DNA of 64,000 nt. Source: Kiritimatiellia bacterium (lineage in GTDB: Bacteria > Verrucomicrobiota > Kiritimatiellia > UBA8416 > JADHWI01). Below the pieces are notes generated by a model, which saw only the letters and a list, made by a program, of their open reading frames with translations, searched no databases and was not told the DNA's origin. The position numbers and the translations under genes are program-made. Location of the stretch: positions 18,668-82,667 of the forward strand of contig JADHWI010000005.1 of assembly GCA_016783565.1 (NCBI GenBank), given 5' to 3'. Positions 19,181 through 28,917 of the stretch are shown piece after piece (position 1 is the first letter of the stretch; each line of letters starts with the position of its first letter).

Positions 19181-20854
19181 TCAGCTCTGGTTGACAATGG
19201 CGCCGGTTCCCGCGTTGCGAACCATGCGTGCATAACGCTGCAGATAGCCGGTTGTGGCGCGCGGCTCCGGTGGCACAAAGTCGGCACGCCGCCGGGCAAT
19301 CTCCTCATCGCTGATCATGGCTTCCAGTCGATGATTAGGGATGTCGATACGAATGGTGTCGCCGTCTTTGAGCAATCCGATCAGGCCGCCTTCGGCGGCT
19401 TCCGGCGAGACGTGACCAATACAGGCACCACGGGTGCCTCCGGAGAATCGACCGTCGGTGATTAATGCAACGCTTTCCCCGAGTCCTTGTCCCATGATAT
19501 AAGAAGTGGGCGCCAGCATTTCCTGCATGCCCGGGCCTCCGCGAGGACCTTCGTAGCGAATGACCACGACGTGTCCGGCCTGTACTTTTCCAGCCAGAAT
19601 GCCTTCGCAGGCTTCTTCCTGGGAGTCAAAGATGATGGCTTTTCCTTCGAATGTGAGCATGGGGGCGGCGACGCCTGCTTTCTTTACAACCGCTCCTTCT
19701 TCGGCAAGGTTGCCACGCAGGATAGTTAATCCGCCGTCAGCGGAGTAGGGCGCATCCACCGTGCGAATGACCTGGCCATCCGGCTCTGGCGCACGACTGA
19801 TATTGCGTGCCAGGCTGCGACCCGTGACGGTCGCGGATTTTTTGTTGATCAGCCCGTGGACCTTTGTGATTTCTTTGAGAATTGCACTGATGCCGCCGCA
19901 GCGGTCCACATCCTCGATGTGGTACGAGGAAGAGGGCGAGACTTTGCATATGTTCGGGCAGCGCGCTGAGATCTTGTTGATGTCATCAAGGTTATAGTCC
20001 ACGCCTGCTTCGTTGGCAACGGCCAGGGCATGCAGAACCGTGTTTGTGCTGCCGCCCATGGCCATGTCGAGTGCGAAGGCGTTATCAAGGGAACGTTTTG
20101 TCACAATCTCCCGCGGCAAAGGCCCGCCATCACTCGCCATGGTGACGATGCGTTTGGCCACATCGCGATAGAGCTTTTTTCTGCGTGGATCAACGGCAAG
20201 GATCGTTCCGTTGCCAGGAAAAGCGATACCGATGGCTTCGCACAGGCAGTTCATTGAGTTGGCTGTAAACATGCCTGAGCATGACCCGCAGGTGGGACAG
20301 GCGCATTCCTCAATGGTTTGAAGCTCCTGATCGCTGATTTTTCCCTGCCCGTGGGATGCCACGCCTTCGAAGACGCTGATCAGGTCGACGACTTTGCCGT
20401 CCGGCGTTTTGCCCGCGGCCATCGGTCCGCCGCTAACCATAATGGTGGGGATGTTGGTCCGCAGCGCACCCATCAGCATGCCGGGAACAATCTTGTCGCA
20501 ATTTGGGATGCAAATCAAAGCATCAAAGCAGTGTGCATTGACAACCGATTCCACGCTGTCGGCAATGATCTCACGGCTGGGTAGAGAATATTTCATGCCC
20601 GTATGGCCCATGGCGACGCCATCGCAGATGCCGATCGTATTGAATTCAATGGGAACTCCACCCGCTTTGGTTATGTAGCGTTTGATGTATGCGCTGACCT
20701 TGTCAAGATGCACATGTCCTGGGATTACCTGGTTGAAGGAGTTGCAGACGCCGATGAAGGGCTTTGGGAAATCTTCGGTTTTCAGTCCGGTTGCTCTCAG
20801 CAGGCTGCGATGAGGTGCTCTTTCCCAGCCTTTCTTTATTTGGTCGCTTTGCAT
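19181..20854 (-). CDS. ilvD: Dihydroxy-acid dehydratase
   Basis: IlvD dehydrates dihydroxy acids to the 2-oxo acids that precede valine and isoleucine. The 557-residue length is typical when translation begins at ATG 20854, which has AAGGAAGAC 8 bases upstream (a longer frame reaches 20920). Iron-sulfur ligands are seen in [11 protein letters not shown] and [19 protein letters not shown], and GRFSGGTRG and GHVSPEA near the C-terminus are family signatures. First gene of an ilvD-mtaB unit, divergent from a small lipoprotein gene. Confidence 0.96.
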   Translation of the reverse strand: MQSDQIKKGWERAPHRSLLRATGLKTEDFPKPFIGVCNSFNQVIPGHVHLDKVSAYIKRYITKAGGVPIEFNTIGICDGVAMGHTGMKYSLPSREIIADSVESVVNAHCFDALICIPNCDKIVPGMLMGALRTNIPTIMVSGGPMAAGKTPDGKVVDLISVFEGVASHGQGKISDQELQTIEECACPTCGSCSGMFTANSMNCLCEAIGIAFPGNGTILAVDPRRKKLYRDVAKRIVTMASDGGPLPREIVTKRSLDNAFALDMAMGGSTNTVLHALAVANEAGVDYNLDDINKISARCPNICKVSPSSSYHIEDVDRCGGISAILKEITKVHGLINKKSATVTGRSLARNISRAPEPDGQVIRTVDAPYSADGGLTILRGNLAEEGAVVKKAGVAAPMLTFEGKAIIFDSQEEACEGILAGKVQAGHVVVIRYEGPRGGPGMQEMLAPTSYIMGQGLGESVALITDGRFSGGTRGACIGHVSPEAAEGGLIGLLKDGDTIRIDIPNHRLEAMISDEEIARRRADFVPPEPRATTGYLQRYARMVRNAGTGAIVNQS

Positions 20855-20952
20855 AAGTCTTCCTTTTTTTCGTGTTCCGATTAATATACAAACGCTAGCA
20901 GCATCAGGGCGACTGCGCAAAGAAAATGCAGCGGATAGAGGAGATTCAATCT

Positions 20953-21294
20953 ATGAAGAGAGTTTTGACAAGGATAGTGGTGTTGGCCGCAATGGTGTTT
21001 GTGGTCGCTTCCTGCAGGAAGGACGACGTACGCACGGTTGTGATTCGTGTGCCCGGCATGCACAACGAGGCTTGTGTGCAGGTGATTCGGCGGGCTCTGG
21101 CACCAGCGCAATACGGTGTGAAGATGGATTCCATTAAGGTGGATTTAGAGAACCGTCGCATCACCCTGGCTTATGACAGCATGAAGCTATCGCTTAAGAA
21201 TATTGAGTTTATGATTGTGAAAGCCGGCTTCGCAGCCAATGAGGTGCCTGCCGACCCGAAGGCTGCCGCGGCCCTGCCGGAAGCATGTCGGTAA
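20953..21294 (+). CDS. Lipoprotein with heavy-metal-associated-like fold lacking CxxC
   Basis: A 113-residue predicted lipoprotein: signal peptide with lipobox VASC (Cys20), then about 75 residues resembling the beta-alpha-beta HMA/MerP fold (VVIRVPGMHNEACVQVIRRAL ... IKVDLENRRITLAYD ... IEFMIVKAGF). In HMA domains the loop is GMxCxxC; here it is GMHNEAC, so only the second cysteine remains. Metal binding is therefore uncertain. ATG at 20953 follows GAGGAGA. It lies 6 bases before xerD. Confidence 0.6.
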   Translation: MKRVLTRIVVLAAMVFVVASCRKDDVRTVVIRVPGMHNEACVQVIRRALAPAQYGVKMDSIKVDLENRRITLAYDSMKLSLKNIEFMIVKAGFAANEVPADPKAAAALPEACR

Positions 21295-21300
21295 CGGGGT

Positions 21301-22188
21301 ATGAACGTTCTGGTTCAGCAATTTCTGGACTACCTGTCCCTTGAGCGCGGTCTCAGTGATAATACACGGACAGCGTATGGAACGGATTTGACCAGTTTTT
21401 TTGATTACCTTGGGACTCGAGGGATAGACCGTGTGAGCGATGTGAGTCGTTCGGTGGTTTTGGGCTACCTCATGCACGAGCGTGACCGGGGTATTAGTGT
21501 AAACTCCGTTTCACGCAGACTGGTGGCCATTAAGATGTTTCTGCGATATCTTGAGCAGGAAGGTTTGGTGCAGAGCAATGTGGCAGAAGTGATGGATTCG
21601 CCCAAGTTGTGGCAGACGTTGCCTCAGGTGCTTTCGCCTGGAGAGGTTGAGCGGATGCTGGCTTTGCCTGATGAGGGAAATCGCTGTGGTGAGCGTGACC
21701 GTGCCATCCTTGAGATGTTTTATGCCACGGGCTTACGCGTCTCGGAGCTTGCCTCTCTGAGGCTTGAGGACGTGCATTTTGATTCCGGCTATATTCGTTG
21801 TACGGGGAAAGGCAATAAGACGCGCGTGGTTCCGTTTGGGGATCGGGCGCGGCGTGCACTTGAGGCCTACTTGAAGCATAGTCGCCAGAAATTTCTAAAT
21901 GAACAGTCGGATCGCACATTGTTTTTAACGATACGCGGCACGGGTTTTTCGCGAAAAGGGCTTTGGAAGATGATTAAAGGATATGCGGAGAAGGCGGTAC
22001 CGAACAAGGTGGTTTCGCCGCATACCTTGCGGCATTCGTTTGCGAGTCACTTACTCGCTAATGGTGCTCCGCTGCGTGTTATTCAGGAGATGCTGGGGCA
22101 CGCGGATATAGCGACAACACAGGTTTATACGCATGTGGACCAGGGACGGTTACGATCGGTTCACTCGCAGTTTCATCCTCGAGCATAG
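21301..22188 (+). CDS. xerD: Tyrosine recombinase XerC/XerD
   Basis: A 295-residue recombinase with an N-terminal SAM-like core-binding domain (residues 1-85) and a C-terminal catalytic domain. The catalytic residues are all visible: Arg in ATGLRVSEL, Lys in the beta hairpin TGKGNKTR, HTLRHSFASHLL (His and Arg), GHADIATTQ (His) and the nucleophile in VYTHV. Length and the absence of phage or integron features suggest the chromosome-dimer resolution enzyme; XerC and XerD cannot be told apart confidently. Confidence 0.9.
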   Translation: MNVLVQQFLDYLSLERGLSDNTRTAYGTDLTSFFDYLGTRGIDRVSDVSRSVVLGYLMHERDRGISVNSVSRRLVAIKMFLRYLEQEGLVQSNVAEVMDSPKLWQTLPQVLSPGEVERMLALPDEGNRCGERDRAILEMFYATGLRVSELASLRLEDVHFDSGYIRCTGKGNKTRVVPFGDRARRALEAYLKHSRQKFLNEQSDRTLFLTIRGTGFSRKGLWKMIKGYAEKAVPNKVVSPHTLRHSFASHLLANGAPLRVIQEMLGHADIATTQVYTHVDQGRLRSVHSQFHPRA

Positions 22189-22218
22189 TGGACGTCGCTC
22201 AAATCAGGCAGGAGTCAT

Positions 22219-22935
22219 ATGAGGAAGAATGTGGATGCATTAAGGGCGTTGGAGAAGTTGATTAATTATCGATTTAAGAATCGACAATTACTGGAGATGG
22301 CGTTGACGCATCGATCCTATCGCTTCGAAAATGCAGGGATCAGTCATGATAATCAGAGACTGGAGTTTTTGGGTGATGCAGTTCTTGATCTTGTTCTTGC
22401 GGAGTTTCTTTACGAGAAATATCCTGATAAGGGCGAGGGATTTCTCACGTCGACACGCAGTCGCCTCGTGAGTGGTCGTGGGTTGGCCGTCTGTGCGCGC
22501 GGTCTCGAATTGGGTGAATTTCTACGTATCGGTAAAGGCGAAGAGGCCTCTGGCGGACGTGAGCGGGAGTCAAACCTTGCTGATTGTCTCGAAGCCATTG
22601 TAGGTGCGGCCTATCTTGATCGCGGGCACAAAGCCGCCCGCCGCGTGATTATTGCTGTGATTCTGCCGCAGCTTGGCGAGGCTGAGGGTTGCGAATGGCG
22701 TGATAATCCCAAAGGAAAACTTCAGGAATATTCGCAAAGAAGGTGGAAAGAGGGGCCTGAATATGAGGTGGTGAAGGCAACCGGCCCTGCGCATGAGCGT
22801 GTTTTTACGGTTGCAGTGCGTTTGCCTGATGGTCGGGAAGTAACGGCTCAGGCACCAAGTAAACAGGCTGCGGAGGCAGCCGCGGCGACGTGTTTGATTA
22901 CGGACATGCAGAAAGAAGATGTAAATGATGGATGA
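22219..22935 (+). CDS. rnc: Ribonuclease III
   Basis: RNase III cuts double-stranded RNA in rRNA and mRNA processing. The 238-residue protein has the signature NQRLEFLGDAVLDLVLAEFL near residue 45, a second acidic cluster in ESNLADCLEAIVGAAYLD, and a C-terminal double-stranded-RNA-binding domain (NPKGKLQEYSQRRW ... SKQAAEAAAA). Intact and normal length. It starts about 30 bases after xerD, and tRNA-Lys follows. Confidence 0.96.
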   Translation: MRKNVDALRALEKLINYRFKNRQLLEMALTHRSYRFENAGISHDNQRLEFLGDAVLDLVLAEFLYEKYPDKGEGFLTSTRSRLVSGRGLAVCARGLELGEFLRIGKGEEASGGRERESNLADCLEAIVGAAYLDRGHKAARRVIIAVILPQLGEAEGCEWRDNPKGKLQEYSQRRWKEGPEYEVVKATGPAHERVFTVAVRLPDGREVTAQAPSKQAAEAAAATCLITDMQKEDVNDG

Positions 22936-22990
22936 TCAGTGTTTGACATGCGAGTGTCTTCCGATTATTGTCACGGCCCCTTTCTTCAGT

Positions 22991-23066
22991 GGGCCGTTAG
23001 CTCAGTTGGTAGAGCACAGGACTTTTAATCCTGGGGTCGAGGGTTCGAACCCCTCACGGCCTACCA
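22991..23066 (+). tRNA. tRNA-Lys (anticodon UUU)
   Basis: A complete cloverleaf. The 7-bp acceptor stem pairs GGGCCGT with ACGGCCT (one G-U at the end). The D-loop has AGCTCAGTTGGTAGAGC, the anticodon stem CAGGA/TCCTG encloses CTTTTAA with anticodon TTT, and the T-arm contains GGTTCGAACC. The CCA tail is encoded (23064-23066). It lies between rnc and the acyltransferase gene on the same strand. Confidence 0.97.
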
Positions 23067-23103
23067 CTCTTTTTCCGGATTGTGTAAAGCCTGGGACTGC
23101 AGT

Positions 23104-24063
23104 GTGAGGAAGTCTAAAAAAACCCTATCTCGCGAGATCCGGCAAGTTTTCGAGTCGATTTTTATTTGCCTGGGACTGGTTACCATCCCTTTGCTTCCTC
23201 GAAAAATGGTGTTGTGGGTGGCTGCATGCTTTGGTCACCTTGCGTTTTGCATGGCGGGGAGTTTGCGGCGGATAACGTTGGTGAATCTGGATGTGGCGTA
23301 CGGGGATTCGCTATCGCATGCCGAGAAGCATGGTGTGGCAAAAGCGAGCTTTAAGGCCTCGGCCCTTCTTCTGTTAGATATCTTCTGGTTCAAGGTTTTT
23401 GTGAAGCGGCGTATCAAACGATTTGTACGTGTTGCTCCTTCCGTTCAACCTTTTTTTGATCAGGCTCCCATGGTGGGCGTTACAGCACATATGGGGAATT
23501 GGGAGGTATGCGGTCTGGCCTTGGCATTGCGTGGGGCTCCTATGTTGAGTATTGCAGCACCTTTGAATAATCCATTTGCTGATTCGGTGTTGAATCGTAC
23601 TCGTCGTTTGACGGGTCAGAAAGTGGCATCGCGTCGAGGTGCCGTACGTGCGATGCTGCGGGAGTTGAAACGTGGAGGGCGTGTGGGTTTGCTGATGGAT
23701 CAGAATGTAACGCCACGCAAAGGGGGGGTGTTTGTGCGTTTTTTCGGATTGCCGGTCCCTGTATCTAATGCCGCGGCCACCTTGAGTGTACGTAGCAATG
23801 CGCCGATCATGGTGATTATGTGCGTGGTGGATCGGCATGGATGCTACGAGCTGCAGGGGTGTGCCCCCATTGTGGTTGGAGATGGTGGCGTGAGTGAGGC
23901 CGAGGCCACGCAGGCGATGACGGATGATATTGAAAAGATGATCCGAAAGACGCCTGGACAATGGTTTTGGATGTATAAACGCTGGCGTTATGTGCCGGAG
24001 GATGCGGATTTGGAGCAGTATCCATTTTATGCGGAACGGTATCGTGCCCCGAAGAATGATTAA
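23104..24063 (+). CDS. Lipid A biosynthesis acyltransferase, LpxL/HtrB family
   Basis: A 319-residue membrane-associated acyltransferase that would add a secondary acyl chain to lipid A. An N-terminal hydrophobic segment (about 15-40) is followed by the catalytic HMGNWE motif (family H-x4-D/E), then LLMDQN, PRKGGVFVRFFG and PGQWFWMYKRW, all typical of LpxL/LpxM. The start is uncertain: GTG at 23104 is used here, TTG at 23080 also fits, and neither has a strong ribosome site. Implies an LPS-bearing outer membrane. Confidence 0.85.
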   Translation: MRKSKKTLSREIRQVFESIFICLGLVTIPLLPRKMVLWVAACFGHLAFCMAGSLRRITLVNLDVAYGDSLSHAEKHGVAKASFKASALLLLDIFWFKVFVKRRIKRFVRVAPSVQPFFDQAPMVGVTAHMGNWEVCGLALALRGAPMLSIAAPLNNPFADSVLNRTRRLTGQKVASRRGAVRAMLRELKRGGRVGLLMDQNVTPRKGGVFVRFFGLPVPVSNAAATLSVRSNAPIMVIMCVVDRHGCYELQGCAPIVVGDGGVSEAEATQAMTDDIEKMIRKTPGQWFWMYKRWRYVPEDADLEQYPFYAERYRAPKND

Positions 24064-24134
24064 TATGCAGCAAGGTGGTTGATTTTTGTGGGCGCGGCGG
24101 TTTTTTGTGCCGAGAATGATGAAGGGATATAACC

Positions 24135-25019
24135 ATGGCGAAGGTTGGAATATTGGGTGGTAGCGGCCTGTATGATCTTGCGGGTATGGAAGCAGTTGAG
24201 AAACGGGAGTTGAGTACACCTTTTGGTGATCCCTCCGATGCGTATGTTTGTGGAACGCTTGGCGGAGTAGAGGTGTGCTTCCTGCCGCGGCATGGCGTGG
24301 GGCATCGTGTGCTTCCTTCCGAGATCAATCACCGTGCAAATATCATGGGGTTCAAGATGCTTGGAGTGGAGCGCGTCATCTCTGTGAGCGCTGTGGGCAG
24401 TCTTCGTGAAGATATTCACCCGCGCGATCTATTGCTTCCGGATCAGTATCTGGATCGGACTAAGCATGCATTGAGTCATACTTTTTTTGGAAAGGGGATT
24501 GTGGCTCACGTGGGGTTTGGAGAGCCGGCCTGTTCCGATTTGAGGCGGATTATTGCTGAGACCGCGGCCGATGTGTTGCAGGCACGTTCAGAAGAAGATC
24601 GCCCGGCACTGCATGTTGGCGGTACCTATGTCAGTATGGAGGGACCGGCATTTTCCACAAAAGCGGAATCGTGCTTTTATCGAACGCTTGATTGCAGCGT
24701 GATTGGTATGACGAGCTTGCCTGAAGCGAAGCTGTGCCGCGAGGCGGAGCTTTGCTATCAGGCGATTGCAATGGTCACGGACTATGACTGCTGGCACGAG
24801 TCGGAGGAGGCGGTGACGGTGGAGATGGTGCTGGGGCATCTCAATGCGAATACCATTTTTGCAAGAGAGCTGTTGTCCCGTGTTTTGCCCAGGGTTGCCG
24901 GGGATCGACACTGTGTTTGCGGGGATGCTCTGAAGCATGCATTGATTACGCAAGCGGATGCGATGCCGACCGATACAAAAGCAAATCTGCAACCCATTAT
25001 CGGGAAGTACCTGGCGTGA
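24135..25019 (+). CDS. mtnP: S-methyl-5'-thioadenosine phosphorylase
   Basis: MTAP splits methylthioadenosine into adenine and methylthioribose-1-phosphate in methionine salvage. The 294-residue protein has VGILGGSGLYDL at the start, LPRHGVGHRVLPSEINHRAN, SAVGSLREDI, and MEGPAFSTKAES, the form found in MTA phosphorylases rather than the ETPAE form of other purine phosphorylases, then IGMTSLPEAKLCREAEL and TDYDCW. AAGGG precedes the ATG. Probably in one unit with the PHP gene 19 bases downstream. Confidence 0.93.
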   Translation: MAKVGILGGSGLYDLAGMEAVEKRELSTPFGDPSDAYVCGTLGGVEVCFLPRHGVGHRVLPSEINHRANIMGFKMLGVERVISVSAVGSLREDIHPRDLLLPDQYLDRTKHALSHTFFGKGIVAHVGFGEPACSDLRRIIAETAADVLQARSEEDRPALHVGGTYVSMEGPAFSTKAESCFYRTLDCSVIGMTSLPEAKLCREAELCYQAIAMVTDYDCWHESEEAVTVEMVLGHLNANTIFARELLSRVLPRVAGDRHCVCGDALKHALITQADAMPTDTKANLQPIIGKYLA

Positions 25020-25038
25020 GCGTCCGGCAACGTACTAC

Positions 25039-25899
25039 ATGATTGATTTGCACGTACACTCAACGTTTTCCGATGGCTCGTTCACTCCCGAAGAGTTGGT
25101 GGCGCAAGCTGTAGATGCGGGAGTGTCCGTTCTGAGTTTGACGGATCATGACACCACGGATGGAGTTGCTCGCTTTCTTAAGGCCTGTCGTGCCAGTGAG
25201 GGACGTGTGGCGGGTATTCCAGGGCTTGAGCTCAGCGTGCAGCATGGGCGGCGTACTGTGCATATGCTGGGTTATTTTGTGGACTCCCATGAGGCAGGCT
25301 TGCAGGCAATGTTGTGTCGTGTTCGGGCTGGGCGGCATGAACGTAACCTGGAAATGATAAAAAAGCTGCAGGCTTTAGATGTGGCAATTGATTTTGAGTT
25401 GGTATCCCAAGCGGCAGGAGGCGATGTCATCGGGCGCCCTCATTTTGCGGCGGTGCTGCGCGATATGGGTGTTGTGCAGTCGACGAAGGAGGCTTTTGAG
25501 CGTTTTCTGGCGCGCGGACGGGCTGGCTATGCGGAGCGTTACAGGCCTGAACCTGAGGAGGGTATTGCAGCGATTCGCGGTGCGGGCGGGGTGGCCATAT
25601 TGGCCCATCCTGGAGGATTGCAGTTGGGGAAGCGGGGGTTGCGTATTCTTTTGGCGCCAATGGTAGAAGCAGGACTTGAAGGGATTGAAGTGCACTACTC
25701 TGAGCATTCCGCGCAACACCGTCGGCGCTTTGCGGCTCTGGCCGCTGAATTTGACCTTATTGAGACTGGCGGATCAGATTTTCATGGCAGTTCGAATCCG
25801 AAACTTCGCCTGGGTAGGGGGTATGGGTCTTTGGCTGTGCCGGAATCGGTTGTATCTGATCTGGTTGCGCGTGCGGGTGTTGCCTGGCCTCAGCCGTAG
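25039..25899 (+). CDS. PHP-domain phosphoesterase (YciV/TrpH/RNase AM type)
   Basis: A 286-residue PHP protein starting MIDLHVHSTFSDGS, with metal ligands in LHVHS, LTDHDT, GLELS, HMLGYFVD, HPGG and GGSDFHG. Members hydrolyse 3',5'-nucleoside bisphosphates or trim the 5' ends of RNA. ATG at 25039 places the HVH motif at the very N-terminus as in the family; the longer frame from 24958 overlaps mtnP. The 3' end overlaps the convergent NDPK-like gene by 10 bases. Confidence 0.88.
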   Translation: MIDLHVHSTFSDGSFTPEELVAQAVDAGVSVLSLTDHDTTDGVARFLKACRASEGRVAGIPGLELSVQHGRRTVHMLGYFVDSHEAGLQAMLCRVRAGRHERNLEMIKKLQALDVAIDFELVSQAAGGDVIGRPHFAAVLRDMGVVQSTKEAFERFLARGRAGYAERYRPEPEEGIAAIRGAGGVAILAHPGGLQLGKRGLRILLAPMVEAGLEGIEVHYSEHSAQHRRRFAALAAEFDLIETGGSDFHGSSNPKLRLGRGYGSLAVPESVVSDLVARAGVAWPQP

Positions 25900-27053
25900 T
25901 ACTGGTGTATTAGATTTGCGATCGATTCTTTTCCGATTTGTACAATGCTCATTTCGCGTTGTGCATTTTCCGGAGAATCTGAGGCATGGGCGGCATTGAT
26001 CATGATGTCTGTGCCGAATTCACGCCGGACAGAGCCCGGTTGTGCTTTGTTGGGATCCGTGGGGCCCAGAATGCTGCGGATCTTTTTGACGGCGTTCACG
26101 CCTTCGTATACAAGCGCCAGACATTCTTCGGAACTCGTCTCTGCTTTGAGCGATTCGACGCAATCAGACGGACGATGACCCGTCATGAATTGGACAATCT
26201 CATCGAATTGAGTTTGGGCGAATTGGGGTCCAAGTGTACGGCAGAGGGGGCGGGTGGTGCTTTCAGGGACGGTGAAACCAAAAGCCTGCGACAAAATTGT
26301 TGCGGCACGGCTTGCCCCGATGTCTTCAAATTTCTCTGCCAGAGCTTCTTTTACGGGGCCGTAGAAATCTTCTGCTTGTGCGACGCTCATGGAGAATTTT
26401 CGTATGGCTACAATGCGTAGCCCTGAAGAGGATAGCACGTCGATAATGCTGCCAGGTCGCAGGCTGGGGAAACGGAAATTGTCCGGTTTAAGCATGACAA
26501 GGGTTTTTTCTACATGCTCAGTGGTGGGTACATCTATGGCGCCGTCAATCAATCCGCCATCCGAGGCAGAGTATTTGGCCCAAAGACTGAGTGTTTGTTT
26601 TGCGCGTTCTCGGGTGGGCGCAACAAGTACAGCCGGTTCAAAGTAGTGGACGCGTCCATGGTCGCCGACAATGTAGTCTCCGTACGTGTCTCGGATGGTT
26701 GACCCTGATACACGTCGTTTGGTGGCGGATCCGGTAACACCCCAGATTTTGCGAACGGCAGCTTTTCCTTCGAATAGAAGCAGCATAACCCGTCGTGGTT
26801 TCCCTGTTTTGGGATCGGGGCTATATTGTTTTTCGACGTAATTCGCCAGAAGATCGCAGGTGGATTGGTGGGTGGGGTCTGCGTGCCGGACCAGTTCTGC
26901 ATATTCAGAGGCGAGCTCTTGACTGGGGCCGAACATGCGTGCACCGACCAGTTTTAGATCGGTTCGTCCGATGACGCGGGCAATGACACCTCCGGTACGG
27001 GACTTGGCAATGGTGTACGGGTTGATCAGAACGAATGATAATTCTTTCGGCAT
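25890..27053 (-). CDS. Tandem nucleoside diphosphate kinase-like protein
   Basis: A 387-residue protein of two NDPK-like halves. The C-terminal half has TLVMLKPDNFR near residue 193, then GPTDPNKAQPGSVRREFGTD and NAAHASDSPENAQRE, matching the NDPK pattern including the phosphohistidine (NxxHxSD). The N-terminal half starts SFVLINPYTIAKSRTGG and ends VSGSTIRDTYGDYIVGDHGR with VHYFEPAVLV where NxxHGSD would be, so the active site is altered. Insertions lengthen both halves. Normal bacterial NDPK is about 140 residues with one domain. It might transfer phosphate between nucleotides or be partly regulatory. Nine bases upstream of it lies cstA. Confidence 0.8.
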   Translation of the reverse strand: MPKELSFVLINPYTIAKSRTGGVIARVIGRTDLKLVGARMFGPSQELASEYAELVRHADPTHQSTCDLLANYVEKQYSPDPKTGKPRRVMLLLFEGKAAVRKIWGVTGSATKRRVSGSTIRDTYGDYIVGDHGRVHYFEPAVLVAPTRERAKQTLSLWAKYSASDGGLIDGAIDVPTTEHVEKTLVMLKPDNFRFPSLRPGSIIDVLSSSGLRIVAIRKFSMSVAQAEDFYGPVKEALAEKFEDIGASRAATILSQAFGFTVPESTTRPLCRTLGPQFAQTQFDEIVQFMTGHRPSDCVESLKAETSSEECLALVYEGVNAVKKIRSILGPTDPNKAQPGSVRREFGTDIMINAAHASDSPENAQREMSIVQIGKESIANLIHQYYG

Positions 27054-27062
27054 GACGAGATC

Positions 27063-28742
27063 CTATTGTGTTTTCACTGTTTTCCTCAGAAACCAGACTG
27101 ACTGGGCTGCCAGCACCACCGCCATGATGAGCAGGAAGGCGGTGGCAATTACAAGCTCCATCTTTTTATCTACAAGATTCTTTGTGAACAACTGTACCAG
27201 CGCCCATACGGTGATGGTTGTCATGAATATCATGGGTGCCAAAGTGACCCAGAAATTCTTTCGTCTTCGTACGAGCCAGAGCGTGACAATCAATAGTGTC
27301 AACGCAGCCAGAAGCTGATTGGATGCTCCAAAAACGGGCCAGAGTCGTCCTGCATCACCGCTGAAGGCAAGGTACCCTGCCATGGTAACCGCAATGGCCG
27401 TTGCGGTGATCGGGTGCGCAAAGTAACGGCGCACAGATCCAACCGGGTCGGACTCATGTCCCTTTGGAGGAATAAACAGTTCCTGCCAAGTAAACCGGGT
27501 TAATCTGGTCGCGGTATCCAGCGTTGTCAACATGAAAGCGGAAATAGTGAGTGAGAAAAAAATGGAAGCCAATGCCGGGCTGATGCCCAGATAGGCTGTG
27601 AACGACGCCAGGCCTTCTGCAAAAGCCGGGATTTTTTGCCCTGCTGATAGTTTAGCCAGGAAATCGTCAGGGGCCAGGGATGCGACGGCAATAAGCGCCA
27701 TGAGGGCCACGAGTCCTTCAATCAGCATGGATCCGTATCCGATGGGGCGGATATGTCGTTCGGAGAAAAGCTGTTTGGCGGTAGTCCCTGAAGACACCAG
27801 TGCATGAAAGCCTGAGCAGGCGCCGCAGGCCACGGTCACATAGAGGATCGGGAAAAGGCTGCCCATGCCGCCTCCGGGTTTTTCTGCGCTCCAACCCACA
27901 AAAGCGGGCATTTGGAACTCTGGTCGCGCGATGAGGATACCTCCAAATCCAGCAATAATCATGGCGTAGAGCAGGTAAGAGTTCAGGTAATCACGTGGTT
28001 GAAGCAGCATCCATACGGGGATGGTGGATGCCACAAACACGTAGGCGAATAGAACCATCAACCAAATGTTGGCAGCGGTTTTGTCGCTCACGGAAAGCAA
28101 TGAGGTGAGGTCGAGTGGCAGTTGAGCCCCGATCCAGATTCCTGCAAACAGCAGGGGAACAAAAATCAAACTGGCCACGACAAGGCTTACATTACGACGA
28201 TATACGAGCGTGCCAAAGATTGGTGCAAGTATGATGAACAGTAGCGATGAGGTGGCTACTGCCGGGGTTGCCACGAAGGTTTTGGCGACGAGCAGGGCGA
28301 AAATGGCAACGACCAATACCAGGGCAACCCAGCAGAAGAGGAGAAAGATGATGCGCCCCGCGTAGCCGAGCTGCGCCTCAATGACGTGACCGATAGAGTG
28401 CCCGTTATTTCGTATCGACAGGAACAAAGCGGCGAAGTCGTGCACCGCGCCGATAATGATGCATCCCACAACGATCCAGATCGCTACGGCGCCCCACCCG
28501 AGGTAGGCTGCTGCAACGGGACCTACGATGGGTCCCGCGCCGGCGATTGAGGCGAAATGATGTCCGAACAGGACCGGCAATCGTGTGGGGATGTAATCGA
28601 CTCCGTCTGTTTGTGTGTGCGCGGGTGTAGCGCGATCCGGTTTTATGCCGAATAATCGTTCCAGGTATTTCCCGTACGTTAAATATGCGATAATGAAGAG
28701 CAACGCTCCGCCGACAAGCAACAGCATACCGTTCATAATCAA
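27063..28742 (-). CDS. cstA: CstA-family peptide/pyruvate transporter
   Basis: A 559-residue inner-membrane protein with about 14 to 16 hydrophobic segments. Typical CstA motifs are visible: YGKYLERLFG, GVDYIPTRLPVLFGHHFASIAGAGPIVGP, AVHDFAALFLSIRNNGHSIG and CGACSGFHALVSSGTTAKQL. CstA proteins import pyruvate or peptides during carbon limitation. It is shorter than E. coli CstA (about 700) but like the short form of many bacteria. Followed closely by the NDPK-like gene on the same strand, and divergent from prmA. Confidence 0.92.
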   Translation of the reverse strand: MIMNGMLLLVGGALLFIIAYLTYGKYLERLFGIKPDRATPAHTQTDGVDYIPTRLPVLFGHHFASIAGAGPIVGPVAAAYLGWGAVAIWIVVGCIIIGAVHDFAALFLSIRNNGHSIGHVIEAQLGYAGRIIFLLFCWVALVLVVAIFALLVAKTFVATPAVATSSLLFIILAPIFGTLVYRRNVSLVVASLIFVPLLFAGIWIGAQLPLDLTSLLSVSDKTAANIWLMVLFAYVFVASTIPVWMLLQPRDYLNSYLLYAMIIAGFGGILIARPEFQMPAFVGWSAEKPGGGMGSLFPILYVTVACGACSGFHALVSSGTTAKQLFSERHIRPIGYGSMLIEGLVALMALIAVASLAPDDFLAKLSAGQKIPAFAEGLASFTAYLGISPALASIFFSLTISAFMLTTLDTATRLTRFTWQELFIPPKGHESDPVGSVRRYFAHPITATAIAVTMAGYLAFSGDAGRLWPVFGASNQLLAALTLLIVTLWLVRRRKNFWVTLAPMIFMTTITVWALVQLFTKNLVDKKMELVIATAFLLIMAVVLAAQSVWFLRKTVKTQ

Positions 28743-28917
28743 AAGCTCCCAGTCGGTACTTTGGATAAAAAATGATATTATAACTGTGCCCTATCGAGCT
28801 GACCAGCATCAAAAGCAGGTGAACCGTGACTTGCACGCTAAGCGCGTCTGCGGTAGTGTCCTGTCCCTGTTTTGGAAAATTGCGTCATGGGCGTATGGCG
28901 CATCAGGATTATATCGT

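Noticed and set aside
21301..22188. XerD-like recombinase plus tRNA-Lys as an integration hotspot
   Set aside because: The recombinase is a normal 295-residue Xer protein with rnc between it and the tRNA; no direct repeat of the tRNA 3' end or foreign genes were seen.
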